DNA of 64,000 nucleotides from Acholoe squamosa (lineage: Eukaryota; Annelida; Polychaeta; Phyllodocida; Polynoidae): NCBI GenBank assembly GCA_949317995.1, contig OX439050.1:51585777-51649776 (forward strand), in the 5' to 3' direction. Shown here in pieces: positions 50,701 through 59,811 of the stretch. The notes beneath the pieces are model-generated. The model saw only the letters and a program-made list of their open reading frames with translations, ran no database searches and had not been told where the DNA came from. Numbering within the stretch: the stretch's first letter is position 1; each line of letters starts with the position of its first letter. Both the position numbers and the translations under genes were made by a program.

Positions 50701-53700
50701 ATTCTAAGTTTTATTCCAACACTGTCACTACTCAACATTAAAAAGTTTATTTCATGTGAATAACAACGACCCATAGAGATAGCATTGAAGGACCGTACAC
50801 CATACCTCCAGTGGCGTAACATGTCTCAATCCACACCGCTGGTCACGTGACTTATTTACATGTTTATTTCATTAAATTTTAGTATTAAAACATGAAATAA
50901 ATACAGAACTATAATCCCCCAGATGTACATTATGGTCGATCCCCCCTCAGGGAGGTGGCTTCACCCTCCGGGGAGACACCTCCCCTCAGGATGGATCGAC
51001 CACAATGTACACCATGGTAGTTTAGTTCTGTGTATATGGGTGTTATAATTATCTTGGTACTAGTTATTATAACGGTATATGTGTGTAGCGGTTCTGCTAC
51101 TATATATGGGTGTGCTACCCTGGGACTCACATACAGGGCAGGCCTGCATTGTCTCATCTAGGTCACCTGTCCCCCAGGTAGCCACCACACACACAAGGAG
51201 GCCACCATATTGTTTGATCGGTGCCCATTTTCTTTTGTGTGTTCCCTTAAGGGCATTAAGAGCGCCAATTGTGACAAACTACATTTACTGTTTGGTTTGA
51301 TTTCCTTAGTTAAGTATAGCGGTCATATATATTTATAACAATTATAATTATAAAAGAAGAGATTTAAGTCAAATTTTAGGATTATCATATTGTTACTGTT
51401 ACCATGACAACCAATGTTAAAATGTAAAATCATATAAATTATACTGATATCATTCTGTTTTTAAAATGTATGAAAAATCCATAATATATAAATCACTGTA
51501 AATATGTCCAAATCGGAAGCTCCTATATTTAAACAATAAATTATCCTATAATGCATCTGAACCCTTTGTGTAAGCAATGACTCACAATGTACCTTATTAA
51601 CCCTAATGAAGGCACACGTGCCGAAACTGTTGGTTCAAATTGACTAAATAAAACTTCATTTATTTAAACCTAAGTTGGAATCTAGTTGTGTTGTTTATAC
51701 ATCGTTAGCTTAAAAAGATTTATAAATAATAATTATAAATAAATTTTCAGTGGGGTAAATGTAACAAGTATGCCAGATATATTACTTACAGTTATTAGAA
51801 ATAAGTTGTTATATTTATTGAAGATGTAACTGTCTGTTGTTGCTGCAACGATGTCCGCATTTCCTGGTATTGCAACATCTCCAGTTGAAGTTGGATCAGC
51901 AAAGCCAAGCTTATATCGCCACAGGTGATTATCTTCAATTAAGGTAAAACAGTTCAAAAAGGGTAGGTCAGTTTTAACAAAGCTAGCTTTTCCTAGTCCC
52001 TGTTATCTATTTTTAATTCAATATGTCTGCATGAATGAAATGAAAATCAAGTCACTACCAATCATAAAATAACTATAGTGTAATGATTATTATGGCACCG
52101 TACTTTGAGCTCTGGATGGTTAAAGTCATAGCATGTTTTTGAAAATTCATGAGTGCCTATCATCATTCTAGAAGTTTACCAAAAAGCACTTTAAGACCTT
52201 TTCCGTAAAAAAGGGTGATATACTGGAATGGCAGGTGCCCGTGGTTCCCTGCTATTAAGGGGTTAACTGTTGATACAAGATCCACTGTTCGGCGAATGAG
52301 GGTTGTTCAAGCAACAGCCTTGTATCACTAGTGAACAAGTAATCAATGGATAATTCATGACGAGTGTGTGTTAGCAAAGGATAATTACATGAGGGCGTAG
52401 CCCAAGCGTAATTATCCTTTGCTAACACACACAAGACATGAATTATCCATGACTACTTATTTTATTCCACGATACCTATAGATAATCAATAGAATATAAA
52501 AAAATTCAAGTTTAAAAAAAAAATTGTTCCCCCTCCCCGGGACTCGACACGATCGGTCTCGTGGTTATGGCAGAGCACACACAGCAAAAAAAAGATGCGC
52601 CCAGACCGGCATTCGTCCCGCCTACCTCTAACGGCTGAGCGCAAGTGACTAACCACTAGACCACCAGGCTGCACTCCTTGCCGCCCGGCTTGGCTTGCTT
52701 TGGTTTGAACGCGTCCCGCGTCTCGCGGTTATGGCCCGCAGTTGTTGCCGTTATGCGAGCAGCAGCGACAAAGCGGGGGGGGGTCACAACCCAGACTGCT
52801 TGGGATTTTCACACTTTGAATGTATAAAAGTTATATGTGAGTGACCTCCCCTGGCTTTGTATCATATCCAGACCTAGTTCTAGCCAACCAATTACCATCA
52901 GTCCCTGTGGCGCAATGCATAGGGAGTTGGATTTGGGATCTGAGACTGCAGGTTCGAGCCCTACCCTGGCCATGAAATTTTGTGGCTTTTAACATGTATC
53001 ATATGACATGTAAGGACATGTAAGGTGTGCAGGTTATCCATGGATAACCACACCGGGTGCCTGTTATCCTTGGATAACCGCACACCTTACAAAAGTCATG
53101 ATGCAGGCATGGTGTGCAATATCGACAGGTATGTGCATGGAAATATCCAGGAATAGCACTCAGAATGCCAGAAATCGTGGAATAATCCTCCATGCATCAT
53201 GCCCATTGGTCGTCATGATGCACCAATGAAGTGTTGGTGAGACAACTCGCCAGCACTTCATTGGTGCATCATAACGACCAATGGACATGATGCATTAATG
53301 CATCAGCGGCCCTAAAAGGGTTAAATATTGGCCTTGTAACTCACCTTTAATGATGTAGCTGGCACTGCTTTTTACCTCAAAAGCAGCATGTATAGAGCAG
53401 TTAGTGGAGCCAGGAGGAGGATTAGGAGGTTCAGTTGTAGTTGTTGGGTTTGTTCCTTGGTCCTCACATGTATCACCATCAGGGCGAGCTTTGATTTTAG
53501 ATATTTGAGATAGCAAGATTATGATTATTTCAGAAAATGAACTTTGAATGGCAAGCATGTCATTGATTTGCTAGCCAGTGGTCATGGAGATCAGCTAGTG
53601 GAGTTGAAGCCTAAAACAGGCTCATCAGACATTGATATGTAGACATGAAAATGGAAGAGGCTCAAGAGGTTGTTTCTCATGTTATAGAATAAAAGATATG

Positions 53701-56700
53701 AATGGTATCGGTTACAAATAAGGGGCTTGCTTATATTATCAATAAGCCTGATATTCTCAGTTGTCTTCGCAAAACTATCAATCGGAACAATTAGAAAATC
53801 AAAATGGAGTAATGACTCTCACCCCCATATAAGGATTGTATGCCGGCAATATCATCCCCATGCAGGTTTCCATTATGGCTTGGGTCATAATAGGCTTCCA
53901 TGATAGAGCCAGGTACATTTGAGTGGCCAAGACCTAGGGAATGGCCAATCTCATGGAGGCCTACAATTGGTAAGGAGATACCTGCAAAGTAAGAAGTTTC
54001 CCAATGTATTTGTGAAGGAGTTTTGTGCATGCTTGTGCTACTTGCAGAAACTCTAACTATTCACATTATTCATGGCTAATCAGTGGTATCAATTAAGTAT
54101 TAGAGTCAGAGGAACTAGAGTGTTTAACACTAGAAACATCTCCAGGGTTCTCTCCTGTGTGCTCATTTGTATAAGAACGGTCAAAATATCAATTTTCATG
54201 TGGGTCAGAGGGATTTACTCTCTAATCCAAACAGTCACATTTTTTTTACTTTTAAAACATTTATGCTATTAACACAACATTTTAGGGTTCTTATGCTACA
54301 GGTGCGTGTATGGTGACATTTGTCATCATGATACATCCATGGAGCCCTACTTAAGATGAACCTTCTTGCACTCTGTAGGTTTGAGACACTCCCATAGAGG
54401 GTTACATGATGGCCATGCTCAAAAGGCAATATAAATATAAGGTCCTTTGTTCATGGTGGTATTAACATCAATGATGTGCTGTTTATAGTTATTTGCAAAT
54501 AAGACAGGTCTGGGACTGAGTATCAACTCTTTAGGGGCCGCTAATGCATTAATGCATCATGCCCATTGGTCGTCATGATGCACAAATGAAGTGCTGGTGA
54601 GACTGCTCGCCATCACTTCATTGGAGCACCATTCCAACCCTACAGGGTTGATACATATACTCCTGGAGTGTCTATATGATGCTCCAATGAAGTGCTGGTG
54701 AGCAGTCTCGCCAGCACTTCATTGGTGCATCATCGCGACCAATGGACATGATGCATTAATTGATCAGCGACCCCTAAAGGGTTAACAAGAATTTTCGGTT
54801 AATCCATCTATTATGGCATTGTTGCTATTAAGGTGTACACTTACCACTACTACCAGTGATGGTGTACAGTTCATCTTCATCAAAATGGGCATCTCCACCC
54901 AGCTTCCCTAAGGGGATATTTGGAAAGAAAGCATGTGCTAGTGTTTCTCCCGGACCATCAAAAGGATAACCATCACCATGATTGCTGCTGACAAACCTTA
55001 TATCAATATCAGACTGGCCTGATGATGTACCATCTCCATTTTGTACGAAGCATATATCAGCAACATCTTCCCATTTCTGAAATACAGAATCATTTACTTA
55101 AATCTATGCCCTCCTTCTGCCCTTACATTTTTATATTGAGTGCCAATGTGCCAAATAAAAATATTAGCATTCAGATCAAATTTTCAGACAATAAGCTACT
55201 GTACAAGGTACACAATCCTTACTCACCAGTGATGGAAAAAATAATGGGGGAAAAGCTGTAATGCAGTATGAAACCTAGAACTCCACGTTTTCTTGCTTGA
55301 ATATGATAACTATACTTGACTCCTTTAGTAAATTCCCCTTTGCCTTTTTTGAGGAGTTTATTCATATTATGAATGTTAAGACACATAAAGTATCTTCAAA
55401 CTCTAGCATTTATCATGTTAATCCGACCTACCTGAAAGATATCTGACATAGCAGAGTCAACCTGTGAACTGCTGAGATCCTGAGATGGAGTCACAACATA
55501 CCACGTCAGCAGGTTTTTCGTCCATGCTCCATCTATCAGTTAAAAGGATATTCATAAGGAAATCATAAATTCTAGGTTAGGCATAATTTTGTTGTCTCTG
55601 TTAGTAGGAAAGGAATCATGAAAAATGTCATTTATAAGAAATATCAAAATCATTCCAGGGCATGTCTGTCTCATATGCTTGTGCTTTGGGTATTTTGTGG
55701 CCTCAGTGCAACAAAGCTGTAACTGACATTCGGCAAAATCAAGTTTCTGTCTGTTTAAACATCTGTGGATCAACACGGTAAATTGTACGCCCACGCACCC
55801 CCTCGCGGGTGTACCTTTTACCGTGTTGATCCACCCGTATCTACCTGTTCTGAAAATATTGGAGCTATGGCTGTGATATTTGTACCTACAGGCCGTGATG
55901 CGATAAGGTCAACTATGTGCCATAGTGATTCTGACACTTCTTTTCTCTCTCCTGTAAAGCTTGAAAAATGCAGATGCAACCTTGTTGCACTGAGGCGACG
56001 ATTTGATCCCCGTGCCCAATGTAATGTTATTTTTTTACTCCAGAACATTTCTATTAAACAAGGCATTCTTAGGCTTTGAATCAGAAATATGTGATTGTGA
56101 TTACATGGTGATTGGGCATATCTCTTTGAGCGTCTGCCAGATCTCTGTATGAGATTAGTGTCATCCTTGCCACAGCGGGGTGTGGCCATCTTGCACCAGT
56201 TGCCAGGTCTAACTGCCCTGTTACAGGTATGCCCATGGTCCTCTGGAAGGTCTGTAGGGTAGCTTGGTATGAGGCCCTATCAGGCATTCTGGCTGCAATG
56301 GCTGCTCTATCAGTTGTCACAGCTCCTGCATAGCCAAATCTAGCCAGATGTGCCTAAGGTTTAGAAAATAAGAGAAAGCAAGAACAAATATGTACATTAC
56401 AGCTAATGGAAAAGGATTCATGATTATACTTAAATAGCTTTCAGAAAATGTAAAATGAAGCTTCTATCAGAAATAATCTACGAAAAGGCAGGGATCGATA
56501 CTGATTCAAGAGGTTGAATCGGGCTGATTCAAATAGAAATGCCAATAATCTCATATCCTGTCTCTTTTGATTGGAAACATGCTGATTCTACTCGTAACTC
56601 ATTCTTTTGACATTCCATATGACTAAATTCTAATGAAAATATAAGATCGTGAATATCATCATCGGAATCCTTGAAAAGAAAAGTTATAAATCTAAGATTT

Positions 56701-58219
56701 TGATTCCTGCCATTATTTTGTAACTTAAATGATTTGTCTGTACTTAAAGCGTTCGACTGAGGTCAGAGAGTGCATTTTCCATGGTCTTTAAGATATTTTC
56801 AATTCATTACTGTGTATGACTAAGCTTCTATAAATCATTCACATGTGCTACTGTAGTGAATTTGGTATCATTTAAATGCAACCCCTACGAAGGTCTATAC
56901 TGGATGTATATATACATGTATTGAAACGCACTTTTGGGTTTCCGGGCATGTATATATAGTTACACTTGATTCTCTACTTCACGATCTCTGTCTACTTAGT
57001 TTTGGACCATCAAACCTATCCTTTTGGACCATCAAAACTATCCATTTTCAAGTAGATTTCACAATGCCATCCATACCTAACTTATCCAATCATCTAGAAG
57101 TTGGACTATGGAATTTTAAAAATAGATTCGCAGCATGGTTCAAAGAAGTTTCATGTAGGCCTATATACCAAAACTTGCAGGTGAGGGCACCTAGATATAT
57201 GAAGATGTACAAGGGGTGTCCAAGAAATGAGACCTAAAGGACTAAATACGGGTATATGTGGCAAAGAGCCGTTAGTATCCGTGGGGGGGGGGGGCATGAA
57301 AGGGTTGTCAGTGATATATGGAATATGAATAATAAGGACACAACTGAACTACTTAGATACGCTATAATACGCATGACCCACTATGCATCCTTCACCTGTT
57401 TCTGGGAAGTTCAGTGTTGTTCCCAAATGTGTCTCTCTTACATATGATGTATCTATATATAGGTTCTTGGCCTGACTGAGGAATATCTCATGGGGGAGGG
57501 GATTTCAGTCAGACATGCTCGAACACATTTTCATTTGTATGAATAATTGATTTTAACCCAGTTGTATGGCCGTTTAGGATTCTGTATCGGCCGTGAGATA
57601 TGGGGGAGGGTTATCTTACGGGAAAATGTGATTCATGCACCATATTTTCCATAAAGTGGTGTGAAGCCCATATTTCCATAATTTTAACCATTCACCTAAA
57701 ACCGTTAATTCAACATGTAAGATTAAAAGGTGCAAGTAGATTCTGCAAAATCAATCTCACCCAAAACCCTACAAACTATAAAGAGTATATTGTGGACTAT
57801 TTCTAACCATTAGCAGAATGTTTGTATTGTGAACCTTTTAGGTTCTTTTAGTGTATCCCTAATGACAGTTTACATATCTTGCAAAAATAAAATAAAAAAT
57901 TACTTTTAAAGTTCCATAGTCCAGTATCTAGATGAATTAGATAAGTATGGATGGCATTGTGGCATCCAGTTAAAATGTTGTTATTACATAAATATCTCAA
58001 AGTGTTTATATTCTAATTCTAAGGAAATAAATGATTTAAACTTTCAAAACTATTTTCTAATGAAATAGAAATGCTTACCTTAGCTGCCTCATCAGTGATG
58101 GTCCTACAGCCTCCTTTTGGGTCATTATCAGCAACCAATGGTCTGCCATGTATGGTCTGTATTGATAACAGGCACACACCTAGAAGCTGTAGAATGGCCA
58201 TAATACGGTCTTGTCCCAT
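47548..58219 (-). CDS. secreted matrix metalloproteinase, 10 exons, one frame break
   Basis: Exons in gene order: 58079-58219, 56105-56353, 55432-55532, 54845-55076, 53823-53981, 53345-53488, 51790-51932, 50008-50182, 48660-48910, 47548-47715. Every intron is GT-AG and all phases agree if one missing base in exon 2 is allowed; the product would then be about 587 residues, within the usual MMP range. Domains (residue numbers assume the missing base): signal peptide 1 to about 25, propeptide with cysteine switch PRCG (Cys about 108), basic site RRSKR (about 121-125), catalytic domain with [12 protein letters not shown] (about 251-262) and Met-turn SIM (about 269), Pro/Thr-rich hinge, and a hemopexin-like domain bounded by Cys in exons 6 and 10. 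MMPs are zinc endopeptidases of matrix and cell-surface proteins. The furin-type site suggests activation in the secretory pathway (family knowledge). I see no membrane segment at the C-terminus, so it is probably secreted. As written the frame stops in exon 3, so this is either a sequence error or a broken allele. Orthology to a named MMP cannot be set. Confidence 0.88.
48371..48550 (+). mobile_element. SINE family S, copy 5, MMP intron 9
   Basis: Full-length, moderately diverged copy in the intron between MMP exons 9 and 10, antisense to the gene. Short flanking match CCTTAA. Confidence 0.7.
48660..48910 (-). CDS. MMP exon 9: hemopexin-like blades
   Basis: Starts [16 protein letters not shown]. 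Its last third, [19 protein letters not shown], is the classic hemopexin D-(I/V)-D-A-A ... FF-x-G strand pattern. Acceptor attgcag, donor GAC/gtgagt. The related exon at 42608-42863 keeps the same motifs. SINE copies flank this exon in both neighbouring introns. Confidence 0.84.
48996..49178 (+). mobile_element. SINE family S, copy 6, MMP intron 8
   Basis: Full-length copy within 90 bases of the acceptor of MMP exon 9, antisense to the gene. Target duplication GCTTTGCC at 48988-48995 and 49179-49186. Confidence 0.75.
50008..50182 (-). CDS. MMP exon 8: hemopexin-like region
   Basis: 58 codons plus one base, from [17 protein letters not shown] to CLYLIVG. Acceptor ttttttag, donor G/gtgagt. It is weakly like a hemopexin blade on its own. 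Its place is shown by correct phase at both ends and by a recognisable degraded copy at 43989-44158 in the partial duplicate. Confidence 0.76.
50315..50438. mobile_element. MITE family P, internally deleted, MMP intron 7
   Basis: CCCTTTAAGGGCCGCTGATG at left and TTTAAATGG/TTAA at right. The centre is lost, so the two arms meet as a 124-bp hairpin. About 130 bases upstream of MMP exon 8. Confidence 0.68.
50903..51031. mobile_element. MITE with ACAGAACTA ends, MMP intron 7
   Basis: Outer arms ACAGAACTA / TAGTTCTGT, inner arms TGTACATTATGGTCGATCC and GGATCGACCACAATGTACA, centre rich in CCTCAGG / CACCTCCC words. Single copy here. Confidence 0.55.
51595..51680 (+). repeat. retroelement 3'-end-like sequence, MMP intron 7
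   Basis: ACCCTAATGAAGGCACACGT followed by GCCGAAACTG resembles the conserved CTGATGAAG...GCCGAAACG segment seen in several animal retroelements, here followed by AATAAAACTTCATTTATTTA. Single copy; family not assigned. Confidence 0.35.
51790..51932 (-). CDS. MMP exon 7: hemopexin-like blade
   Basis: Opens [11 protein letters not shown], like the x-x-(Y/L)-W-R-(Y/F) strand of a hemopexin blade, and ends NNLFLIT at a strong donor gtaagt. Acceptor attgaag. Starts phase 1 and ends phase 0, fitting exons 6 and 8. Divergent from vertebrate MMP blades. Confidence 0.78.
52337..52458. repeat. long hairpin, MMP intron 6
   Basis: Arms of about 50 bases (AAGTAATCAATGGATAATTC and its complement, then GTGTGTGTTAGCAAAGGATA) around a GAGGGCGTAGCCC loop. 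MITE-like single copy. Confidence 0.6.
52545..52678 (-). mobile_element. tRNA-derived SINE-like element
   Basis: Minus strand starts GCAGCCTGGTGGTCTAGTGG, a tRNA-like 5' half with an A box. A poor B box (GGGACGAATGCC) lies at tRNA distance, followed by a T run and a second B-like word (CGAGTCCCGG). Lies in MMP intron 6, next to the tRNA-like sequence at 52901. Family unknown. Confidence 0.45.
52901..52971 (+). pseudogene. tRNA-like sequence (tRNA-derived SINE head or pseudogene)
   Basis: A box-like TGGCGCAATGCATAGGG and a perfect B box GGTTCGAGCCC at correct spacing, with a pairable anticodon stem. The acceptor stem has several mismatches and one T-stem pair is lost, so a working tRNA is unlikely. 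Lies in MMP intron 6. Confidence 0.5.
53019..53091. repeat. 73-bp hairpin, MMP intron 6
   Basis: TGTAAGGTGTGC and GTTATCC-TGGATAAC arms pair with GTTATCC-TGGATAACC and GCACACCTTACA. Each arm is itself partly palindromic. Confidence 0.6.
53191..53320. mobile_element. MITE family P, 5'-truncated, MMP intron 6
   Basis: Keeps CATCATGCCCATTGGTCGTC and the right end CGGCCCTAAAAGGG/TTAA; left terminus missing. Ends 24 bases from the exon 6 donor. Confidence 0.65.
53345..53488 (-). CDS. MMP exon 6: hinge and first hemopexin-like blade
   Basis: Starts [12 protein letters not shown], then a Thr/Pro-rich hinge ([14 protein letters not shown]), then [10 protein letters not shown], where the Cys and the AAF pattern match the opening of an MMP hemopexin domain. 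It ends ASYIIKG at donor G/gtgagt. The extra hinge Cys is not typical of every MMP. A truncated MITE ends 24 bases past the donor. Confidence 0.85.
53823..53981 (-). CDS. MMP exon 5: catalytic zinc site
   Basis: Begins with GT completing a Gly codon after acceptor ttgcag. It contains [12 protein letters not shown], the HExxHxxGxxH metzincin motif with all three His and the Glu, then NVPGSIM with the Met-turn and [13 protein letters not shown], which closes the catalytic domain. Donor GGGG/gtgaga. The most diagnostic exon of the window; no key residue is missing. Confidence 0.93.
54527..54781. mobile_element. MITE family P, full length, MMP intron 4
   Basis: Ends CTCTTTAGGGG and CCCTAAAGGG/TTAA, long inverted arms and the same centre as the 11541 copy. 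Lies about 60 bases past the exon 4 donor. Confidence 0.7.
54845..55076 (-). CDS. MMP exon 4: structural zinc and calcium region
   Basis: 77 codons plus one base. It carries [34 protein letters not shown] and [10 protein letters not shown] in order. These are the family's structural-zinc ligands (His, Asp, His, His) and calcium loop, all intact. Acceptor tttcag, donor G/gtaagt. A MITE sits only about 60 bases downstream in the next intron. Confidence 0.9.
55432..55532 (-). CDS. MMP exon 3: start of catalytic domain
   Basis: Two bases complete a codon from exon 2, then 33 codons begin [20 protein letters not shown]. This is the family pattern W-x-K-x-x-L-T-(Y/W) at the start of the mature enzyme, followed by the helix [13 protein letters not shown]. 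The acceptor is gatag and the donor is CAG/gtaggt. The end is phase 0. Confidence 0.86.
55765..55834. mobile_element. hairpin element family H, copy 3, MMP intron 2
   Basis: 70-bp palindrome GTGGATCAACACGGTAAA ... TTTACCGTGTTGATCCAC, core CCCACGCACCCCCTCGCGGG. Same length as the 12635 copy. Confidence 0.68.
56105..56353 (-). CDS. MMP exon 2: propeptide, cysteine switch and furin-type site, with a one-base frame break
   Basis: Acceptor ccttag, donor CCAT/gtaatc. The first frame gives a typical MMP propeptide (LARFGYAG, then [17 protein letters not shown]). The cysteine switch ([11 protein letters not shown]) and basic site RRSKRYAQ lie in the next frame. Spacing from LD to PRCG matches the family exactly if one base is added near 56192-56194. 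The exon is 249 bases, whereas the phases of exons 1 and 3 require 250. Without the base, translation passes into exon 3 and ends at TGA 55506-55508. Both sides of the break are well conserved, so the lesion is very recent or a sequencing or assembly error. Confidence 0.82.
58079..58219 (-). CDS. MMP exon 1: start codon and signal peptide
   Basis: 47 codons, ending in phase 0 at AAG before the donor gtaagc. The hydrophobic core [14 protein letters not shown] marks a secretory signal peptide, with likely cleavage near IHG/RPL. The first Met is at 58219; a second Met at 58201 begins the hydrophobic core and could also serve. The last residues (DEAAK) run straight into the propeptide of exon 2. 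Confidence 0.85.
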
Positions 58220-58282
58220 GTGTTATTCTACAGTCGATGTGGAGGTCTCTGAGGGTTCTGGAGAGATATTCAGGGTTTCTGG

Positions 58283-58290
58283 GTATATAG
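58283..58290 (-). promoter_or_regulatory. candidate TATA element of the MMP gene
   Basis: CTATATAC on the minus strand, about 65 bases before the first ATG, would place transcription start near 58255 with a short leader. A second AT-rich element (TTAAATA, around 58420) is an alternative. Positional inference only. Confidence 0.35.
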
Positions 58291-58671
58291 GTGCACATCT
58301 TGTATATGTAATAGTAATGCTGTAAACCCCTGTGTGTAAACTGCAGCATAAAGGTGAATCAGAGGCATCCTGCAGCTCACAGAATCATCTGGACTGAGGC
58401 TGTGGCTAACAGGGGGTATTTAACTCTATAGAACAGTATCAACTTTGAATTAATTTTGTTAAGCCATAGATGAGGCTTATACGCAGGTGTGGCTTACATG
58501 AGGAAGGTTATGGTACCATCAAGGGTAAACCGCGTCTCTGGTTGTGGTTAGTCTCCAGACCATGAAGGACCATGAAATGGCCATAGATTCTGCCTAAAAG
58601 TTAAACCCTTAAATTCAAACCCTAATAATGGATAATGCTGCATTCATACCAATTCTACCAGATGATGCAAG

Positions 58672-59030
58672 TAGTATATAGGGGCAAACTCAGCGCATAT
58701 GAACAGCTACTGAAATCGATTTAAGCTACTTACGAACCAGAAGTGACCTATTTTTGAAACCGGAAATGACCATATATGGGCATGTGACCTACTTTCTCGA
58801 GCACTGATTGGCTGAGAGATTTATATAAATTTATGCAAAACATGACCTAGTTTTCTTTGTTGGTTATTACGTAATTACATGACTTTGGTTGCTATGGCAA
58901 CACAACAGTAGCAATGAACTCTCGTGGTGCTGTAGTATAAACAACATGGGTGGTGGGGAGGTAGCTAAGGGTAAATAGGTGCAAACTCACTGAAAGCAAT
59001 TTGACAGTGTGCATGTTTCTTTCTTAAAAG
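58672..59030 (+). repeat. diverged third copy of part of the duplicated block
   Basis: Collinear with 60880-61235 and 63692-64000 (AAGTAGTATATA-GGG-CAAACTCAG, CCGGAA-TGACCATATAT, CTGATTGGCTGAGAG, TTGGTTGCTATGGCAA). Here the RFX-type X-box GTTGCTATGGCAAC is intact. Lies 450-810 bases upstream of the MMP start, so it could influence that promoter. Confidence 0.7.
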
Positions 59031-59633
59031 TGCAAGTTTCATATTATATGGACATGATTTCATTAGTACAACAGCACTTTCCAGAATCGTAAGATATGTA
59101 TAAACATGGAAAAGCAAGTTAAATCACTTCTGAGGCAGCTTCTCTTGCCCTCCTACTACTCCCACAAACTTAAGTCTGGTAAATTCATTTCTGTTATTCC
59201 CCTCACACTATGGTCATTATTTGCTTAGCAACAGGCATTCTTTTAATTCATCTGCCTGGCATGGCTAAATCCATGGGCTTAGGTCCTATATCAACTAATT
59301 GCAGCAGGGCTAAAGATGAAACCATCTAATTGTGAAGAGCGATGTTCCTTGGGCATACAGTTAGAGAGGGGGTGAGGTCACTTATCCATCCAAGGTGGAG
59401 GCAGGGAGAGAGTGGCCAGCAACGAAGAGCATGGCTGAGGTCTGTAGTTTCTTGTGCCTGGCTGTTGTGTAATGGTCAACCCTATGTTGGCAATAATTTG
59501 ATTACTTTAAGTAATATTGACTATTCTATACATCATGTTTACATTACTAGAGAGAGAGAAAGTGAAACAGAATGTACACTGTATAACAGGTCTGGGCTAT
59601 AACATGAATCTACAAATGTTTGCAATTGTGCAG

Positions 59634-59758
59634 GCATTGGCAAAATTACAAACATCCTCAAAAATTCCGATGTTGCCAACTGTACAGCCATTGACAAAAT
59701 TACTGGCGTTGCAAACATCGCGGCACTTCAGCCGACGCTCAACACTCTCAGGGCACAG
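59634..59758 (+). CDS. candidate internal exon, unrecognised gene
   Basis: 125 bases between acceptor ATTGTGCAG and donor CAG/GTACTT. Open in two frames. One reads ITNILKNSDVANCTAIDKIT, then GVANIAALQPTLNTLRAQ, which looks protein-like. The other, ALAKLQTSSKIP..., is the one whose phase fits the next candidate exon. No family recognised. Absent from copy B. Confidence 0.3.
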
Positions 59759-59811
59759 GTACTTTAGTGGCAACAAAAAATCTGGTGGAGAGTGATGTGC
59801 TCACGTGACTA

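Noticed and set aside
51603-51627. Hammerhead ribozyme core (CTAATGA, GGCACACGTGCC, GAAAC)
   Set aside because: The required CTGATGA has A in place of the essential G, an extra A precedes stem II, and stems I and III are not evident. Better seen as a retroelement 3'-end word.
55818-56104. Continuation of MMP exon 2 past RSKRYAQ as coding (WSKKITLHW looks tempting)
   Set aside because: Exon 3 supplies the true catalytic start ([10 protein letters not shown]) in the correct phase from the donor at 56104, so the open run here is chance read-through into intron 2.
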